The translations under genes were made by a program, and so were the position numbers. A DNA stretch of 33,648 nucleotides, taken from a bacterium (lineage in GTDB: Bacteria > Cyanobacteriota > Vampirovibrionia > Obscuribacterales > Obscuribacteraceae). Below, in pieces: positions 1 to 8,030 of this stretch (its first letter is position 1; each line of letters starts with the position of its first letter). Below the pieces are notes generated by a model that ran no database searches, had not been told where the DNA came from, and saw nothing but the letters and a program-made list of their open reading frames with translations. The DNA is taken from positions 1-33,648 of the forward strand of contig WGMS01000002.1 in NCBI GenBank assembly GCA_016124935.1, read 5' to 3'.

Positions 1-1548
1 CATATTTATAATTCTGTAGAAATCGAAGCACTTGCTGAAAACGGTGATCCTGTCGCCGAAGACGCTATGAAGATGCTCAAGAAAGCCGGTGATAATAAAG
101 ACTGGCGAACCATCATCAAAGAAGCCTATACAAACGTGGTTACTCAATTCAAAAACTTTTTTTCTGGAGATAATCAGCTTCAAGAAGTACCACAAGTCGC
201 AACCGGGTCTCTGGATGCAGTTAATAAAACTCGTTTTCAAGCAAAAATTCAAGAAGATCTCAAATCAACCAGTTCAAAAAGCCCTGCCGAGCTTTTAGCC
301 GAATCTAACCATACTGTCGATCCAGAAGACCCCGAAAATGCCAGCGATACTCTACCAGCCATCAACCCGGAGAAAGCCCAAGGCTCCGAATATCAACTAG
401 AGGGGCACATATCTAAAGTGGCTCATGTACAAGATAAGCCGATAGGCTGGCTAGAAGCTGCTCAAAAGATTGCCGAGCTTCCTGTTGACAAGCAATTACA
501 AGTGATCGGAGCCGGTCTTTTCGCTGGCTTCAATGAATACAACCGCCAGCACAGAGAAAGATCCATCGGTGCTCTAATCGGCACTGTTCAAGGTGTGGGA
601 ACGATTGCCACCAACTTAGGTAAAGTTGCAGACTTCAGCGCTTACCTGTTACTCAACGACCATGAAAGAGCCAGAGAATTAGGAGCTGAATTTGGGACAG
701 CCCTGGGTGAAACCATCGTTGGTGGTGTAAGGCTTTTTGAAGGTGCTCACCACTATCTTAATGATGTTGGAAAAGCCGGTTATGAGGGTGACTACACCAA
801 GGTCTTCAGGGACATAGACAATCTCGGAAAGCATCTCGACAAAGCCTGGTCTGAATTGCCCCCCAGAGAACAATCCCGGATCATCTCTAAGCTTGGAACA
901 GAATTAGCTGCTGATGGGCTAGTCGGTCTTGGGACCGCCAAAGCAGCCGGTAAGCTTCCTGGTCAATTCACCAAAATTCTTGACACCATATCTAATGACG
1001 CCCAGAGGATTCATACAACAGGAATAAAACTCTCTGAACGGTCTATCAAAGCTATTGAGGAAGCTGTTGATCCACTTGTAGATAAAATTACAGATAAGCT
1101 TCACATGCCAGAAGTACCGGAAAATTTACGCCATCTTAAATTGCAAAAAGCCACACCGGAACTACTTGAACGAATAAAGACAAAAGGTCGAGAGATCCTT
1201 TTCGCTCCAGAAGGGTCAGAAGAAATGCAGTATTTGAAATTCATCGAAGCAGAGGCGAATAGCGGTGGGCCGAATTGTGAACACCTTTTGCTTAAAGAAA
1301 ACCCCAACAAAATCGCAGCCTTAGAAGAGTTCCTGCATGGCACACAAAGTAAACTGGGATTGTTTGATAGGGACATGCCGCGACTCGTTGGCGAAGTCCG
1401 AGTGAAGGAATTTATGCTACGTCATGCGCGAATGCTCGGTTTGACAGAAAATGACATGACGGTGGTTGAAGCTCTTAGGGAGATGGAAATAAGAAAGGCA
1501 CTCCGTGCAGGCTACGTGCCGTATGAAATATGGGAGAAGCGATGGTGA
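1..1548 (+). CDS. C-terminal part of a large, probable polymorphic-toxin protein (5' end outside window)
   Basis: The frame is open from base 1 with no stop before the first ATG at 67, so the true start lies upstream and only the last ~515 residues are visible. The middle is a helical, Gly/Ala-rich region (from ATG 67, residues ~140-320) resembling the pretoxin segments of secreted polymorphic toxins. The last ~110 residues look like a separate compact domain containing EEFLHGTQ and a VKEFMLRHARMLGL stretch, typical in placement of a C-terminal toxin tip. EEFLH recalls part of a zincin signature, but the first His of HExxH is absent, so no enzyme class is claimed. A small gene follows at once with overlapping coding, as expected for an immunity partner. 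The toxin role is inferred from architecture and context; no family was recognised with certainty. Confidence 0.55.
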   Translation, partial: HIYNSVEIEALAENGDPVAEDAMKMLKKAGDNKDWRTIIKEAYTNVVTQFKNFFSGDNQLQEVPQVATGSLDAVNKTRFQAKIQEDLKSTSSKSPAELLAESNHTVDPEDPENASDTLPAINPEKAQGSEYQLEGHISKVAHVQDKPIGWLEAAQKIAELPVDKQLQVIGAGLFAGFNEYNRQHRERSIGALIGTVQGVGTIATNLGKVADFSAYLLLNDHERARELGAEFGTALGETIVGGVRLFEGAHHYLNDVGKAGYEGDYTKVFRDIDNLGKHLDKAWSELPPREQSRIISKLGTELAADGLVGLGTAKAAGKLPGQFTKILDTISNDAQRIHTTGIKLSERSIKAIEEAVDPLVDKITDKLHMPEVPENLRHLKLQKATPELLERIKTKGREILFAPEGSEEMQYLKFIEAEANSGGPNCEHLLLKENPNKIAALEEFLHGTQSKLGLFDRDMPRLVGEVRVKEFMLRHARMLGLTENDMTVVEALREMEIRKALRAGYVPYEIWEKRW

Positions 1549-1865
1549 ACCCCGTGTATAAAGTACAAAAAGTGTTTCAACTTCAGGACCGCCTGGTTGT
1601 TGTGAGCGATGCCATCTCGGATTTCCCGGGCCTCAAACAGGGTGGCACAGTAAAATTGAAATGCCCTGATGGACGAGTACACACAACGAAAGTTTGGTTT
1701 GAAATGACATGGCCTACGTCAGAGACAAGACCGGTCTCCTTTTCTGTGGAGCCTAAACTTCAGAAAAGCGACATCCCAGAGGGTACGGAAATTTGGATTG
1801 ATGAAGAAACCACAATTGCTGCGCAATTAGATGATTCATCTACAGGGAAATCGATGCATACATAG
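1542..1865 (+). CDS. Small beta-rich protein, candidate immunity protein
   Basis: A 107-residue protein. ATG 1542 is preferred over ATG 1530 because GGAGA at 1533-1537 precedes it and because its first bases overlap the upstream stop (ATGGTGA), a classic translational coupling. The N-terminal half (KVQKVFQL, DRLVVVSDAISDF, GGTVKLKCPDGR) alternates hydrophobic strands and turns and resembles the beta-barrel domain II of translational GTPases such as EF-Tu, without any GTPase domain. No signal peptide or membrane segment is visible, so it should be cytoplasmic. Position directly behind a probable toxin C-terminus suggests it neutralises that toxin; this is inference from context. It could instead be an unrelated small barrel protein. 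Confidence 0.6.
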   Translation: MVNPVYKVQKVFQLQDRLVVVSDAISDFPGLKQGGTVKLKCPDGRVHTTKVWFEMTWPTSETRPVSFSVEPKLQKSDIPEGTEIWIDEETTIAAQLDDSSTGKSMHT

Positions 1866-1870
1866 TACTC

Positions 1871-2060
1871 TCACTTCGTTTTACCCATACACCAATCCCA
1901 AAAACGAGATAAGACAGGCCTCTTAAATTTTGCTAGCTCTGCTTCCAGGTTTTGCACATTGTTTTGCAATTGCTCAGTCTCTTCACTCTTCATCTGAAGT
2001 TGTTGTTCAAGCTCCATCAACTGACTCGCCTTTGATTGCAAGTCTGGAAGAAGTTATAAT
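1871..2060 (-). pseudogene. 3' fragment of a coiled-coil gene cut by the IS
   Basis: On the minus strand a frame runs open from the left IS end (2060) to a TGA at 1871-1873, giving about 62 residues. The translation is a clear heptad-type coiled coil rich in Gln, Glu and Leu (for example QLMELEQQLQMKSEETEQLQ), ending in a short aromatic/basic tail (RFWDWCMGKTK). No start or Shine-Dalgarno exists within the fragment, so the N-terminal part has been lost at the IS junction. The parent function is unknown. It is convergent with the probable immunity gene. Confidence 0.6.
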
Positions 2061-2082
2061 GGCCCCCGAAATTTAGGCCACA
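2061..2082 (+). repeat. IS left inverted repeat
   Basis: GGCCCC followed by a diverged 5-nt block and TTTAGGCCACA. It pairs as an inverted copy with 3615-3636 at 17 of 22 positions. The preceding T at 2060 might belong to the element. Confidence 0.8.
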
Positions 2083-2144
2083 AGCTAAGGTGGAATCTGC
2101 TACCCCGAAAATCGTAAAATCAGAGATTCAAAGGAGTAGCAAAA

Positions 2145-2432
2145 GTGAAAAGATCTAGAAAGAAGTTTTCTGCAGAGTTTAAAGCGAAAGTAGCACTTGC
2201 GGCAATTCGCGAGGAGGGCACGATAGCGGAGTTGGCAGGAAAGTTCGAGGTCCATCCAAATCAGATTTCTCAATGGAAGAAAGTTGCACTGGAGAACATG
2301 GCGTGCGTGTTCGAGAAGGACGGTGGCAACAAAGCTGGCGAGACCTCAGAAGCTTCGATAACAGAGCTGCGTGCCAAGATCGGAGAACTCACGATGGAAC
2401 GGGATTTTTTGTCCAAGGCGCTCAAGCGTTAA
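2145..2432 (+). CDS. IS3-family transposase OrfA (DNA-binding)
   Basis: A 95-residue protein starting at GTG 2145 with AGGAG at 2132-2136 eight bases upstream. The N-terminus ([16 protein letters not shown], then [20 protein letters not shown]) is the Tnp_1/HTH_8 helix-turn-helix of IS3 OrfA proteins, which binds the terminal repeats. The C-terminal half ([22 protein letters not shown]) is the leucine-zipper-like segment through which OrfA and the OrfAB fusion multimerise. It ends at TAA 2430-2432, downstream of the slippery site, so the zipper is shared with the fusion. Length is normal for the family. Confidence 0.92.
   Translation: MKRSRKKFSAEFKAKVALAAIREEGTIAELAGKFEVHPNQISQWKKVALENMACVFEKDGGNKAGETSEASITELRAKIGELTMERDFLSKALKR
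2405..2411 (+). promoter_or_regulatory. Programmed -1 frameshift heptamer
   Basis: T TTT TTG in the OrfA frame fits the X XXY YYZ slippery pattern. A -1 slip continues directly into the OrfB frame (…RDF to [14 protein letters not shown]), producing the OrfAB transposase. No strong downstream stem was seen by eye. Confidence 0.7.
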
Positions 2433-2452
2433 GCAGAAAGGAGCGCCAGGAG

Positions 2453-3277
2453 ATGGTGGACAGGGATAACGAGTCCCCGTCCGTGCGTAAGCAATGTGAG
2501 TTGTTGAATTTAAACCGATCAACGCTTTATTACAGAGCGGCAGAGACTGACGCGGAGACGCTCGAGCTAATGATGATGATTGACAGAATATTTCTGAATC
2601 ATCCGTACTTCGGAGCTCGGCGCATCAGGCAGTTGCTGAGACGCGCCGGCATGATGGTGACACGCAAAAGAGTGCGGAGGCTGATGAAATTGATGGGCAT
2701 TGAGGCTCTGTATCGCAAGCCCCGTACCAGTACTGCCAATCCAGAGCACAAGATCTATCCATATCTGCTGAAAGGAGTTGATGCTGAAAGACCAAACCAG
2801 GTTTTTGCTTCGGACATTACGTACATACCGATGTCGAAAGGGTTTGTATACCTTGTGGCAGTGATGGATTGGCATAGCCGGTACATTGTGTCCTGGCGGC
2901 TATCGAATACGCTCGAAGCAGACTTCTGCGTTGAGGCGCTGAAAGAAGCCTTGTCGAAAGCAACACCGGAGATCTTTAATACTGACCTAGGGAGCCAGTT
3001 TACCAGCGAAGACTTCGTTGACACAGTCCTTGCCTCTGGCTCCAAGATGAGCATGGACGGGCGCGGACGTTTCGTGGACAACATATTTGTAGAGAGGCTC
3101 TGGCGAAGCTTGAAATACGAGGAGGTGTATCTGCATGCTTATGAGAACATCAAGCAAGCGAGAGAATCGATTGCCCGCTGGGTCGACTTCTACAACAACG
3201 GCAGACCGCACCAAGCGCTGGACTACAGAACGCCAGCAGAGGTTTACTTTGGTATCGAAACAGAAACAGCTGCCTGA
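2453..3277 (+). CDS. IS3-family transposase OrfB (DDE integrase), made as an OrfAB fusion
   Basis: The frame is open from before 2405 and is normally reached by -1 frameshifting from OrfA. ATG 2453 is the first start able to give OrfB alone. The protein has the IS3 order: an HTH_21-like helical segment ([18 protein letters not shown]), a YRKPRTS linker, then an RNase H-like rve core. Catalytic residues are visible: first Asp in [10 protein letters not shown], second Asp in [11 protein letters not shown] (Leu instead of the usual Gln after Asp), and Glu in [18 protein letters not shown]. The end [19 protein letters not shown] is the standard IS3 tail. All of the core is present, so it is likely functional. 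Confidence 0.92.
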   Translation: MVDRDNESPSVRKQCELLNLNRSTLYYRAAETDAETLELMMMIDRIFLNHPYFGARRIRQLLRRAGMMVTRKRVRRLMKLMGIEALYRKPRTSTANPEHKIYPYLLKGVDAERPNQVFASDITYIPMSKGFVYLVAVMDWHSRYIVSWRLSNTLEADFCVEALKEALSKATPEIFNTDLGSQFTSEDFVDTVLASGSKMSMDGRGRFVDNIFVERLWRSLKYEEVYLHAYENIKQARESIARWVDFYNNGRPHQALDYRTPAEVYFGIETETAA

Positions 3278-3614
3278 AATAGGGTGCCGCTTGCAGCGGA
3301 ATCATCTCAAGGTTCTTGACTCACTACGTTGTACGACTCTACGGAGCGGCAGCGAGCAACTAACAGCATGTGACATCTGCGTGGAGAGCGCGCCGCCGCT
3401 CCCTGCGAGCCTAACTACGTGGTCAAGCACAGGCTGCCCCTGCGGGGTGATTGATGTACGCCTGCCGGCGAATCCCTTTGTATGGGAACGTCAACGTCAA
3501 TCTTCAACATGTGCTGACAGGAGGTTAGGAAATTACAATTTGACAGTAGTATCGTATCTGGTATCCTTAATTATTGAACGGTGTTGGCGGATCTCCACCT
3601 TAAGTCATTGAATC
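3278..3614 (+). other. Long non-coding 3' tail inside the IS
   Basis: About 340 nt separate the transposase stop from the right inverted repeat, much more than the few tens of bases usual in IS3 elements. No convincing ORF is present. The stretch has complementary blocks, e.g. GGAGCGGC at 3343-3350 against GCCGCTCC at 3395-3402, and GC-rich short hairpins further on, so it may be transcribed into a structured RNA or be a passenger remnant. Confidence 0.5.
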
Positions 3615-3636
3615 TGTGGCCTAAACAATCGGGGCC
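3615..3636 (-). repeat. IS right inverted repeat
   Basis: Read on the minus strand from 3636 this gives GGCCCC, a diverged block, then TTTAGGCCACA, mirroring the left end. The plus-strand frame of the Rep-like fragment to the right opens at this boundary and hits a stop (3622-3624) just inside the IS, which independently supports the end point. Confidence 0.8.
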
Positions 3637-4023
3637 GGCGTACTAGTACTAGATTGCAGTATCTTACTGGCATTATACGAGATAGCCTATGAGAGTTACT
3701 TGTCTAAAGGACTTGAGATTCCTGATCTTATTCCAATTGGTTCTTGGAGAACCTTCCTTAAAAGGCTAGGAATAACTGCATCAGGGAAAAGCCAAGACCT
3801 TGTCAAAACATCTTTAAAACGGTTAGTCCATACGACCTGCCATAGCGAGAACTCTTTCTTGGACAAGACCAAAAATCTATATGTAACCGAAGCATTTACT
3901 CTGGTGCAATCTGTGGGCTTCAAAGGTGACTTAGATGGTGACAATAACCCAATCGAAGAGACATTTATCAGTTTCCATCCAAGGATACAGTCAAATCTCA
4001 ATGCACGGTATCTTATGATCTGA
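3637..4023 (+). pseudogene. Fragment resembling a plasmid replication-initiator protein, 5' end lost at the IS
   Basis: A plus-strand frame opens exactly at the right IS end and runs to TGA 4021-4023 (~128 residues). It has no ATG with a ribosome site; the first possible start is TTG 3700. The translation (AYESYLSKGLEIPDLIPIGS, WRTFLKRLGITASGKSQDL, then IEETFISFHPRIQSNLNARYL) resembles the winged-helix region of Rep proteins with the pattern GS-REFLRRLG-GG-LK-L and a late L-NA-YL. The N-terminal part is absent and the C-terminus stops early, so it is probably a decayed remnant of an integrated plasmid. Rep assignment is from remembered motif style and is tentative. Confidence 0.5.
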
Positions 4024-4258
4024 GGTGTCCCCGATCGATCAGACTAAAGTCTTTAGAAGCAGCTTTCATCTTCTCTTCTGCCTTTAACTTCTCTTCCTCC
4101 CACTGCTTCAGCCAATCGTTTTTCATTTTTGCTTCCCGGCAAAAGTGTATGGTCTCGTCAGAGATCTTCAGCTCCGGCCTGGGCGGCGGCGGATGAACAG
4201 TGGCTGGTTCAAAATTCTGCTTGGATAACAAGAGGAATGGCGGCTTTCGTCGCTGCAA
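4013..4258 (-). pseudogene. Small minus-strand ORF, probable 3' gene fragment
   Basis: An open frame from a TTG at 4258 to a stop at 4013, with an in-frame stop just upstream. The last ~37 residues (from ATG 4126, preceded by GGGAAG) are highly charged and helical ([20 protein letters not shown]). The upstream part is Pro-rich (HPPPPRPEL). It overlaps the Rep-like fragment by 11 nt tail to tail. No family was recognised. It may be the remnant of a longer gene or a real micro-protein starting at 4126. Confidence 0.3.
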
Positions 4259-4320
4259 AATCTGCTATAACTCCTTTGGAATTTCAAATGGATTTCCTGG
4301 TTCGTAGAAAGGAGAGAGTT

Positions 4321-4803
4321 ATGGCTACAAAGACCGTTCCTGTAAATATTGGAATCGACGAAAAACAGAGAGAAAAAATTGCCGATGGTCTGTCCAGGCT
4401 TCTGGCAGATAGCTACACGCTATACTTGAAAACACACAACTATCACTGGAATGTAACCGGTCCGATGTTCTCGACCCTGCATCAGCTCTTTGAACAACAG
4501 TATCTGGAGCTGGCAACCGCAGTAGATCTCATCGCCGAGCGTATCAGAGCCCTGGGCTTCCGCGCTCCTGGCAGCTATAAAGAGTTTACCCATCTCACTT
4601 CGATCTTCGAAGCCGAAGGGGAGCCCGACGCGACCGAAATGATTCGGGATCTTATGGAAGGTCAGGAAGCGGTGGTGAGAACCGCCCGGTCTATTTTCGC
4701 CGTGGTGGAAGAGGCCCATGATGAGCCCACCGCCGACTTGCTTACCCAGCGTATGCAGATTCATGAAAAGAATGCCTGGATGCTCAGAAGTCTTATCTCC
4801 TGA
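4321..4803 (+). CDS. dps: Dps-family ferritin-like DNA-protection protein
   Basis: A 160-residue protein of normal Dps length. ATG 4321 is chosen because AAGGAG lies just upstream and the family homology begins here; the longer frame from 4129 is not supported. Dps proteins form 12-mers that oxidise Fe(II) with hydrogen peroxide, store the ferric core and protect DNA in the cytoplasm. The inter-subunit ferroxidase residues are all visible: His42 in [11 protein letters not shown], His54, Asp69 and Glu73 in the VDLIAERI helix. The tail lacks the Lys-rich N-terminus that binds DNA in E. coli Dps. It is the first core-like gene right of the accessory stretch and stands alone, followed by a hairpin terminator. 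Confidence 0.93.
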   Translation: MATKTVPVNIGIDEKQREKIADGLSRLLADSYTLYLKTHNYHWNVTGPMFSTLHQLFEQQYLELATAVDLIAERIRALGFRAPGSYKEFTHLTSIFEAEGEPDATEMIRDLMEGQEAVVRTARSIFAVVEEAHDEPTADLLTQRMQIHEKNAWMLRSLIS

Positions 4804-4832
4804 GAATTGCAGATAGAGTTAGTCGAATATTG

Positions 4833-4860
4833 AAAGGGCGAAGACCAACTTCACCCTTTT
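4833..4860 (+). terminator. Rho-independent terminator after dps
   Basis: A hairpin with AAAGGG, one unpaired base, GAAG, a short loop, then CTTC and CCCTTT, followed by a T run (CCCTTTT). It lies 30 nt after the dps stop. On the minus strand it could also end the TPR/sensor transcript, though the T tract there is weak. Confidence 0.7.
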
Positions 4861-4897
4861 AGTATCATATATGGTGTGCATCTAGAGATCGAGATCG

Positions 4898-5374
4898 TTA
4901 TTCGAAGCTCTGTTTTATCCTGGCTGCCCGTTGCATCATGGCCTGGGCCGAGTCTGTACGGTGCATGCGATAGAGCAGAGTGCCGAGATTCTCCAGATCC
5001 ATGGCGACCGAAATATGCTGGGGCCCGTTCTCTTTGATGGAGATATAGAGAGCTTTCTCGAGGCAACGGGCGGCGGCTTCGAACTTGCCGCGCTCCTCAT
5101 TTTTCTCTGCCAGCTTTTTGTACTTTTTATGGCGACCGTTCTCTTCCAGCTGCAATTTCGCCTCGTCGGCGATGGCCGGATAATCATTGGTGTCCGGGCG
5201 GGTGCTTTTGGGACCGGCTCCCTTTTTTAGGTCTACTCCTGCTGCTGGAAACTGGCCGGTTGTGTCGGTTTTTCTTTTTATCGGAAAACTGCCAGATTGG
5301 ACGCTGACCGGAAGGGCTGGATATTCACCGGTCTTGTTGTCGTCGAAATCTGAATTACTGTCGCCTGTAGCCAT
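4898..5374 (-). CDS. TPR-repeat protein
   Basis: A 158-residue protein with a disordered, Asp/Pro/Lys-rich N-terminal half and a helical C-terminal half (residues ~80-155) that reads as about two tetratricopeptide repeats: KKLAEKNEERGKFEAAARCL followed by AMDLENLGTLLYRMHRTDSA. TPRs are protein-interaction scaffolds; no catalytic motif is present. There is no signal peptide. It lies 61 nt downstream of the large membrane sensor on the same strand and is probably co-transcribed with it, so it may be a partner of that protein; that link is inference. Confidence 0.65.
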   Translation of the reverse strand: MATGDSNSDFDDNKTGEYPALPVSVQSGSFPIKRKTDTTGQFPAAGVDLKKGAGPKSTRPDTNDYPAIADEAKLQLEENGRHKKYKKLAEKNEERGKFEAAARCLEKALYISIKENGPQHISVAMDLENLGTLLYRMHRTDSAQAMMQRAARIKQSFE

Positions 5375-5435
5375 GGGTCACCAATCTAGTCTTCTGTGTT
5401 GTAATATGCCCTGCTTTATTTGAGATCAACATAAA

Positions 5436-7844
5436 CTATTTCAGATGGGCGGGCATCGAAAAATAAATCGCTGTTCCCCTGCCCGATTCCGACTCTGCCC
5501 AGATCTGGCCGCCCATTCTCTCTACATTGTTTCTTGCCAGATAAAGGGACAATCTCTGGGCGTAGGTGTCTTCCGAATGTTTGCCTTCTATAAATCCGGC
5601 GAACATATCGGTTATCTCTTCTTGTGGAAGGGCCGGACCGGAGCTGGTGACACACAGGCGCATCTCGCCGCTTTTTATGGAGCTTTCCACCCGTACTCGA
5701 CCGCCGGCGGCGGTGATGGAGATGAGCCTGTTGAGGACCTCCACAAGCACGCTACGCACCGATTCTTTGTTGCCGTATACAGTGGGCAAGCCGGTCACGG
5801 TTTTGTAGTCCAGCAACAGCTGTCTTTCTCGGGCGTGAGGAGTGACTTCATCGAGGCAGTCTGCTACCAGTCGCGTTATTACAATAGGCTCTTTTGGAAT
5901 TACCGGCTCGGGTATGAAGCCTCCGTACATCATCAGATAGCTGTCGACCACGGCAAGAAGTTTCTGGTAGATCTCGTGCAATTCGCCCAGGCTTGTTAAA
6001 ACCTGGGGATGGACAGAGCTTTTTGCATTGGATAGAACAGATGACCAGCGGCTCTCCGCTTCGGCGATAGGAACCCTGATAGAATCCTGGAGCATTATCA
6101 CTATCTCTTCTCGCAGTTTGGCGTTTTCGCTGCGCAGGGATTTATCGCGCAGCACCATGACATAGCCCTGGATGCTGTTGTCTTCTCCGACTATGGGCTG
6201 CAGGTGGGCGATGGCTTCTATGAAGCGATCTTCTTTGTTGTGGTGAATAACACATTCGGGATGAAATTTATTGATCACTGCGTTGGGATCACCACCGTGC
6301 TTGGCGAAAGCCTGCCCGGAAAACAGCGTCCTGGGCTCGCCTGGACGACGAACCAGATCGAAGCACTGTCTACCTGCTATTTCGCCTTCGGAGAAACCGC
6401 TCCAGTTGAGGAAAACAGGGTTGGAGGCGAGGATATTGCCGTATTGATCTAATAAGAGGAAACCTTCAGTAGACGATTGTAGAACCGCATCCAGTTTGTG
6501 TTGGACCACAATCGCCTGTCTGTTTGCCTGGTTTATCTGTCTTTGTATTTCGGTTATCTGTTTCGACTGGTTCGAGATTTGCTGATTGAGGTTGGCCAGT
6601 TTGGATGTCGATTCTTCGGCAATCTGGCGGCTTTCTAAAAGCTCTTCTTTCTGGCGATTCAGTTTTATTTTCAGGTTCTGAGTAGTGGTGCGCATGGTAC
6701 TGACAGCGGTGTCTATCAGCTCACCCAGTTCGAGCCAGTCGCCAGAAAGCCCTTCCAGGGGCTCTATTATAGCTTTCTTGTCCGCTATGTCGCTGGTTCT
6801 GTCTATGAGGATATTGAGCGGTTCGTTGACGCTGTTCGAAATTTTGGCGCTAAAGAAGAAGGCGATGAAAAGCGCTGCTCCACCGAGAGTGCCGGCGCTG
6901 AGCACCACCCAGATCACTTTTCCCATAATGTCCGGAACCGGAGTAGCAATGAGCAAATAGCCGTAGGTTTTGACATTGCCTTTGGCGTCTTTCTGCCCGT
7001 CGAATTTGATTTGCGACCACCACTTGCCGCCTTTTTCGAAGTGATGCTTGGCGTTGTCGCCGCTCATCGGGACTAATAAAGTTTCAAATGGAGCAAGGCC
7101 GAAACCGAGCATGGAGGTGGGTATCTCTTTGGCTCCGTTTTTGTTTAGATCTTTGATGAAATCGCCGCCTTTGCCGGCTCTCAATCCCTGGGTGGCTGCC
7201 ACCACTTTGTTGGCGTTGGCGGAGAACATGGCAAGGTCGATATCCCTTACCGGATTCAGCTCTTCCAGTTCGAAGCGTGTCACTTCGCCGGTGAGATACT
7301 CGTTGTTTATGGGCTGGCTGACAGCGACAAGACCGACTACTTTGCCCTGAGTCGTAGAGATTGGAACCATGGATGATACTGTCACAGCTCGGGTCATGCT
7401 GAAGTCCGAAGGACCATCTATGGGGGTTTTGGTGTTGAGAGCGTAGGTGATGGCGTCGCTCTCTTTTGCTGCCGAATAGCCGCTCTTGCCGGGGGTCTCG
7501 GTGCTGTAGAAGACTGTGCCTTTGCTATCCATCAGGGTAATGAAGCCCGGGAAGCGGGTTTCATTCAGGAACTTCTCCAGCAGTTTGGCTTCTACGCTGC
7601 GATTACGCTCTAGAAAAGCTTTCATGATCGGTCCGTCTTCGATCAGGATATCCGCCAGGCTGCGGCAGGCTGCTTTTGCTTTGGTGAGATCGCGAAGCAC
7701 TTTCTGGCGAGTCAACTCGCTTCTGGTGGCGGCTTCCAGTCTGGTATTGCGGAAATTCGAATAGAGATCGAACAGAGAATAGCCCACCACCATCAGCATG
7801 ATGACGACCGTGAAAGAGGCTATTAGTCTCGGTAGAATTCCCAA
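5436..7844 (-). CDS. Membrane sensor with histidine-kinase architecture but degenerate catalytic boxes
   Basis: An 802-residue protein, starting at TTG 7844 (GGAAA upstream; first ATG would remove part of TM1). Order: TM ~7-24; a periplasmic Cache-like sensor ~30-305 with a typical PIST-GKVVGLVAVSQPI strand pair; TM ~308-331; a HAMP-like linker and a long coiled coil ~385-450; a PAS domain ~450-567; then a HisKA/HATPase-like tail ~575-802. The H-box that should read SHELRTP reads QDSIRVP, with Asp587 where the phosphorylated His belongs. The N-box Asn is replaced and the DxGxG loop reads TSSGPA (734 is Ser), while the G2 loop (GGQIWAESESGRGTA) survives. It is probably a signalling pseudokinase that senses a ligand and acts through protein contacts. 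The downstream TPR gene may be its partner. Confidence 0.8.
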   Translation of the reverse strand: MGILPRLIASFTVVIMLMVVGYSLFDLYSNFRNTRLEAATRSELTRQKVLRDLTKAKAACRSLADILIEDGPIMKAFLERNRSVEAKLLEKFLNETRFPGFITLMDSKGTVFYSTETPGKSGYSAAKESDAITYALNTKTPIDGPSDFSMTRAVTVSSMVPISTTQGKVVGLVAVSQPINNEYLTGEVTRFELEELNPVRDIDLAMFSANANKVVAATQGLRAGKGGDFIKDLNKNGAKEIPTSMLGFGLAPFETLLVPMSGDNAKHHFEKGGKWWSQIKFDGQKDAKGNVKTYGYLLIATPVPDIMGKVIWVVLSAGTLGGAALFIAFFFSAKISNSVNEPLNILIDRTSDIADKKAIIEPLEGLSGDWLELGELIDTAVSTMRTTTQNLKIKLNRQKEELLESRQIAEESTSKLANLNQQISNQSKQITEIQRQINQANRQAIVVQHKLDAVLQSSTEGFLLLDQYGNILASNPVFLNWSGFSEGEIAGRQCFDLVRRPGEPRTLFSGQAFAKHGGDPNAVINKFHPECVIHHNKEDRFIEAIAHLQPIVGEDNSIQGYVMVLRDKSLRSENAKLREEIVIMLQDSIRVPIAEAESRWSSVLSNAKSSVHPQVLTSLGELHEIYQKLLAVVDSYLMMYGGFIPEPVIPKEPIVITRLVADCLDEVTPHARERQLLLDYKTVTGLPTVYGNKESVRSVLVEVLNRLISITAAGGRVRVESSIKSGEMRLCVTSSGPALPQEEITDMFAGFIEGKHSEDTYAQRLSLYLARNNVERMGGQIWAESESGRGTAIYFSMPAHLK

Positions 7845-8030
7845 TGATTTTCCAGTCTTGTTCGATAGACCCGGACAGATATAACAATAAGAAGTTTATC
7901 TCTTTATAAACCTTATTGATACTAGGAATTTAGATAGGCCTACTTAAAAAGTAAAATCGAGCCTAATTTATCTTTTTATAGGATGCTCGCGGCTCGATAG
8001 CCGTCCTGACTTGAGATTAGAGACTAGAGA

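Larger units (their letters stand above)
2061..3636 (+). mobile_element. IS3-family insertion sequence
   Basis: About 1576 bp, bounded by imperfect terminal inverted repeats starting GGCCCC; the 22-nt ends match at 17 positions, including an identical inner block TTTAGGCCACA. A further inner inverted pair, TAAGGTGGA at 2086-2094 and its complement at 3594-3602, supports the boundaries. It carries an OrfA helix-turn-helix protein and an OrfB DDE integrase in the -1 frame, the hallmark of the family. The transposase frames look intact, so it may be active. Flanking bases (ATAAT on the left, GGCGT on the right) show no target duplication, and different broken genes flank the two ends. Confidence 0.9.

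Noticed and set aside
3135..3611. A 158-codon plus-strand ORF overlapping the end of OrfB and the IS tail
   Set aside because: Its start lies in the transposase in another frame and its composition is not protein-like; it is a chance open frame in the non-coding tail.
2061..3636. Target-site duplication around the IS
   Set aside because: The flanks (ATAAT and GGCGT) do not match in any short register tried.
4129..4320. N-terminal extension of Dps from an upstream ATG
   Set aside because: The extension is unlike any Dps, and a strong ribosome site precedes ATG 4321.
5445..5999. Plus-strand 184-codon ORF opposite the sensor gene
   Set aside because: It is the antisense shadow of a well-supported coding region.
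7990..8003. Hairpin CGGCT-CGAT-AGCCG after the GspE-N-like gene
   Set aside because: The stem is only 5 bp and no T run follows on either strand, so it is not a convincing terminator.
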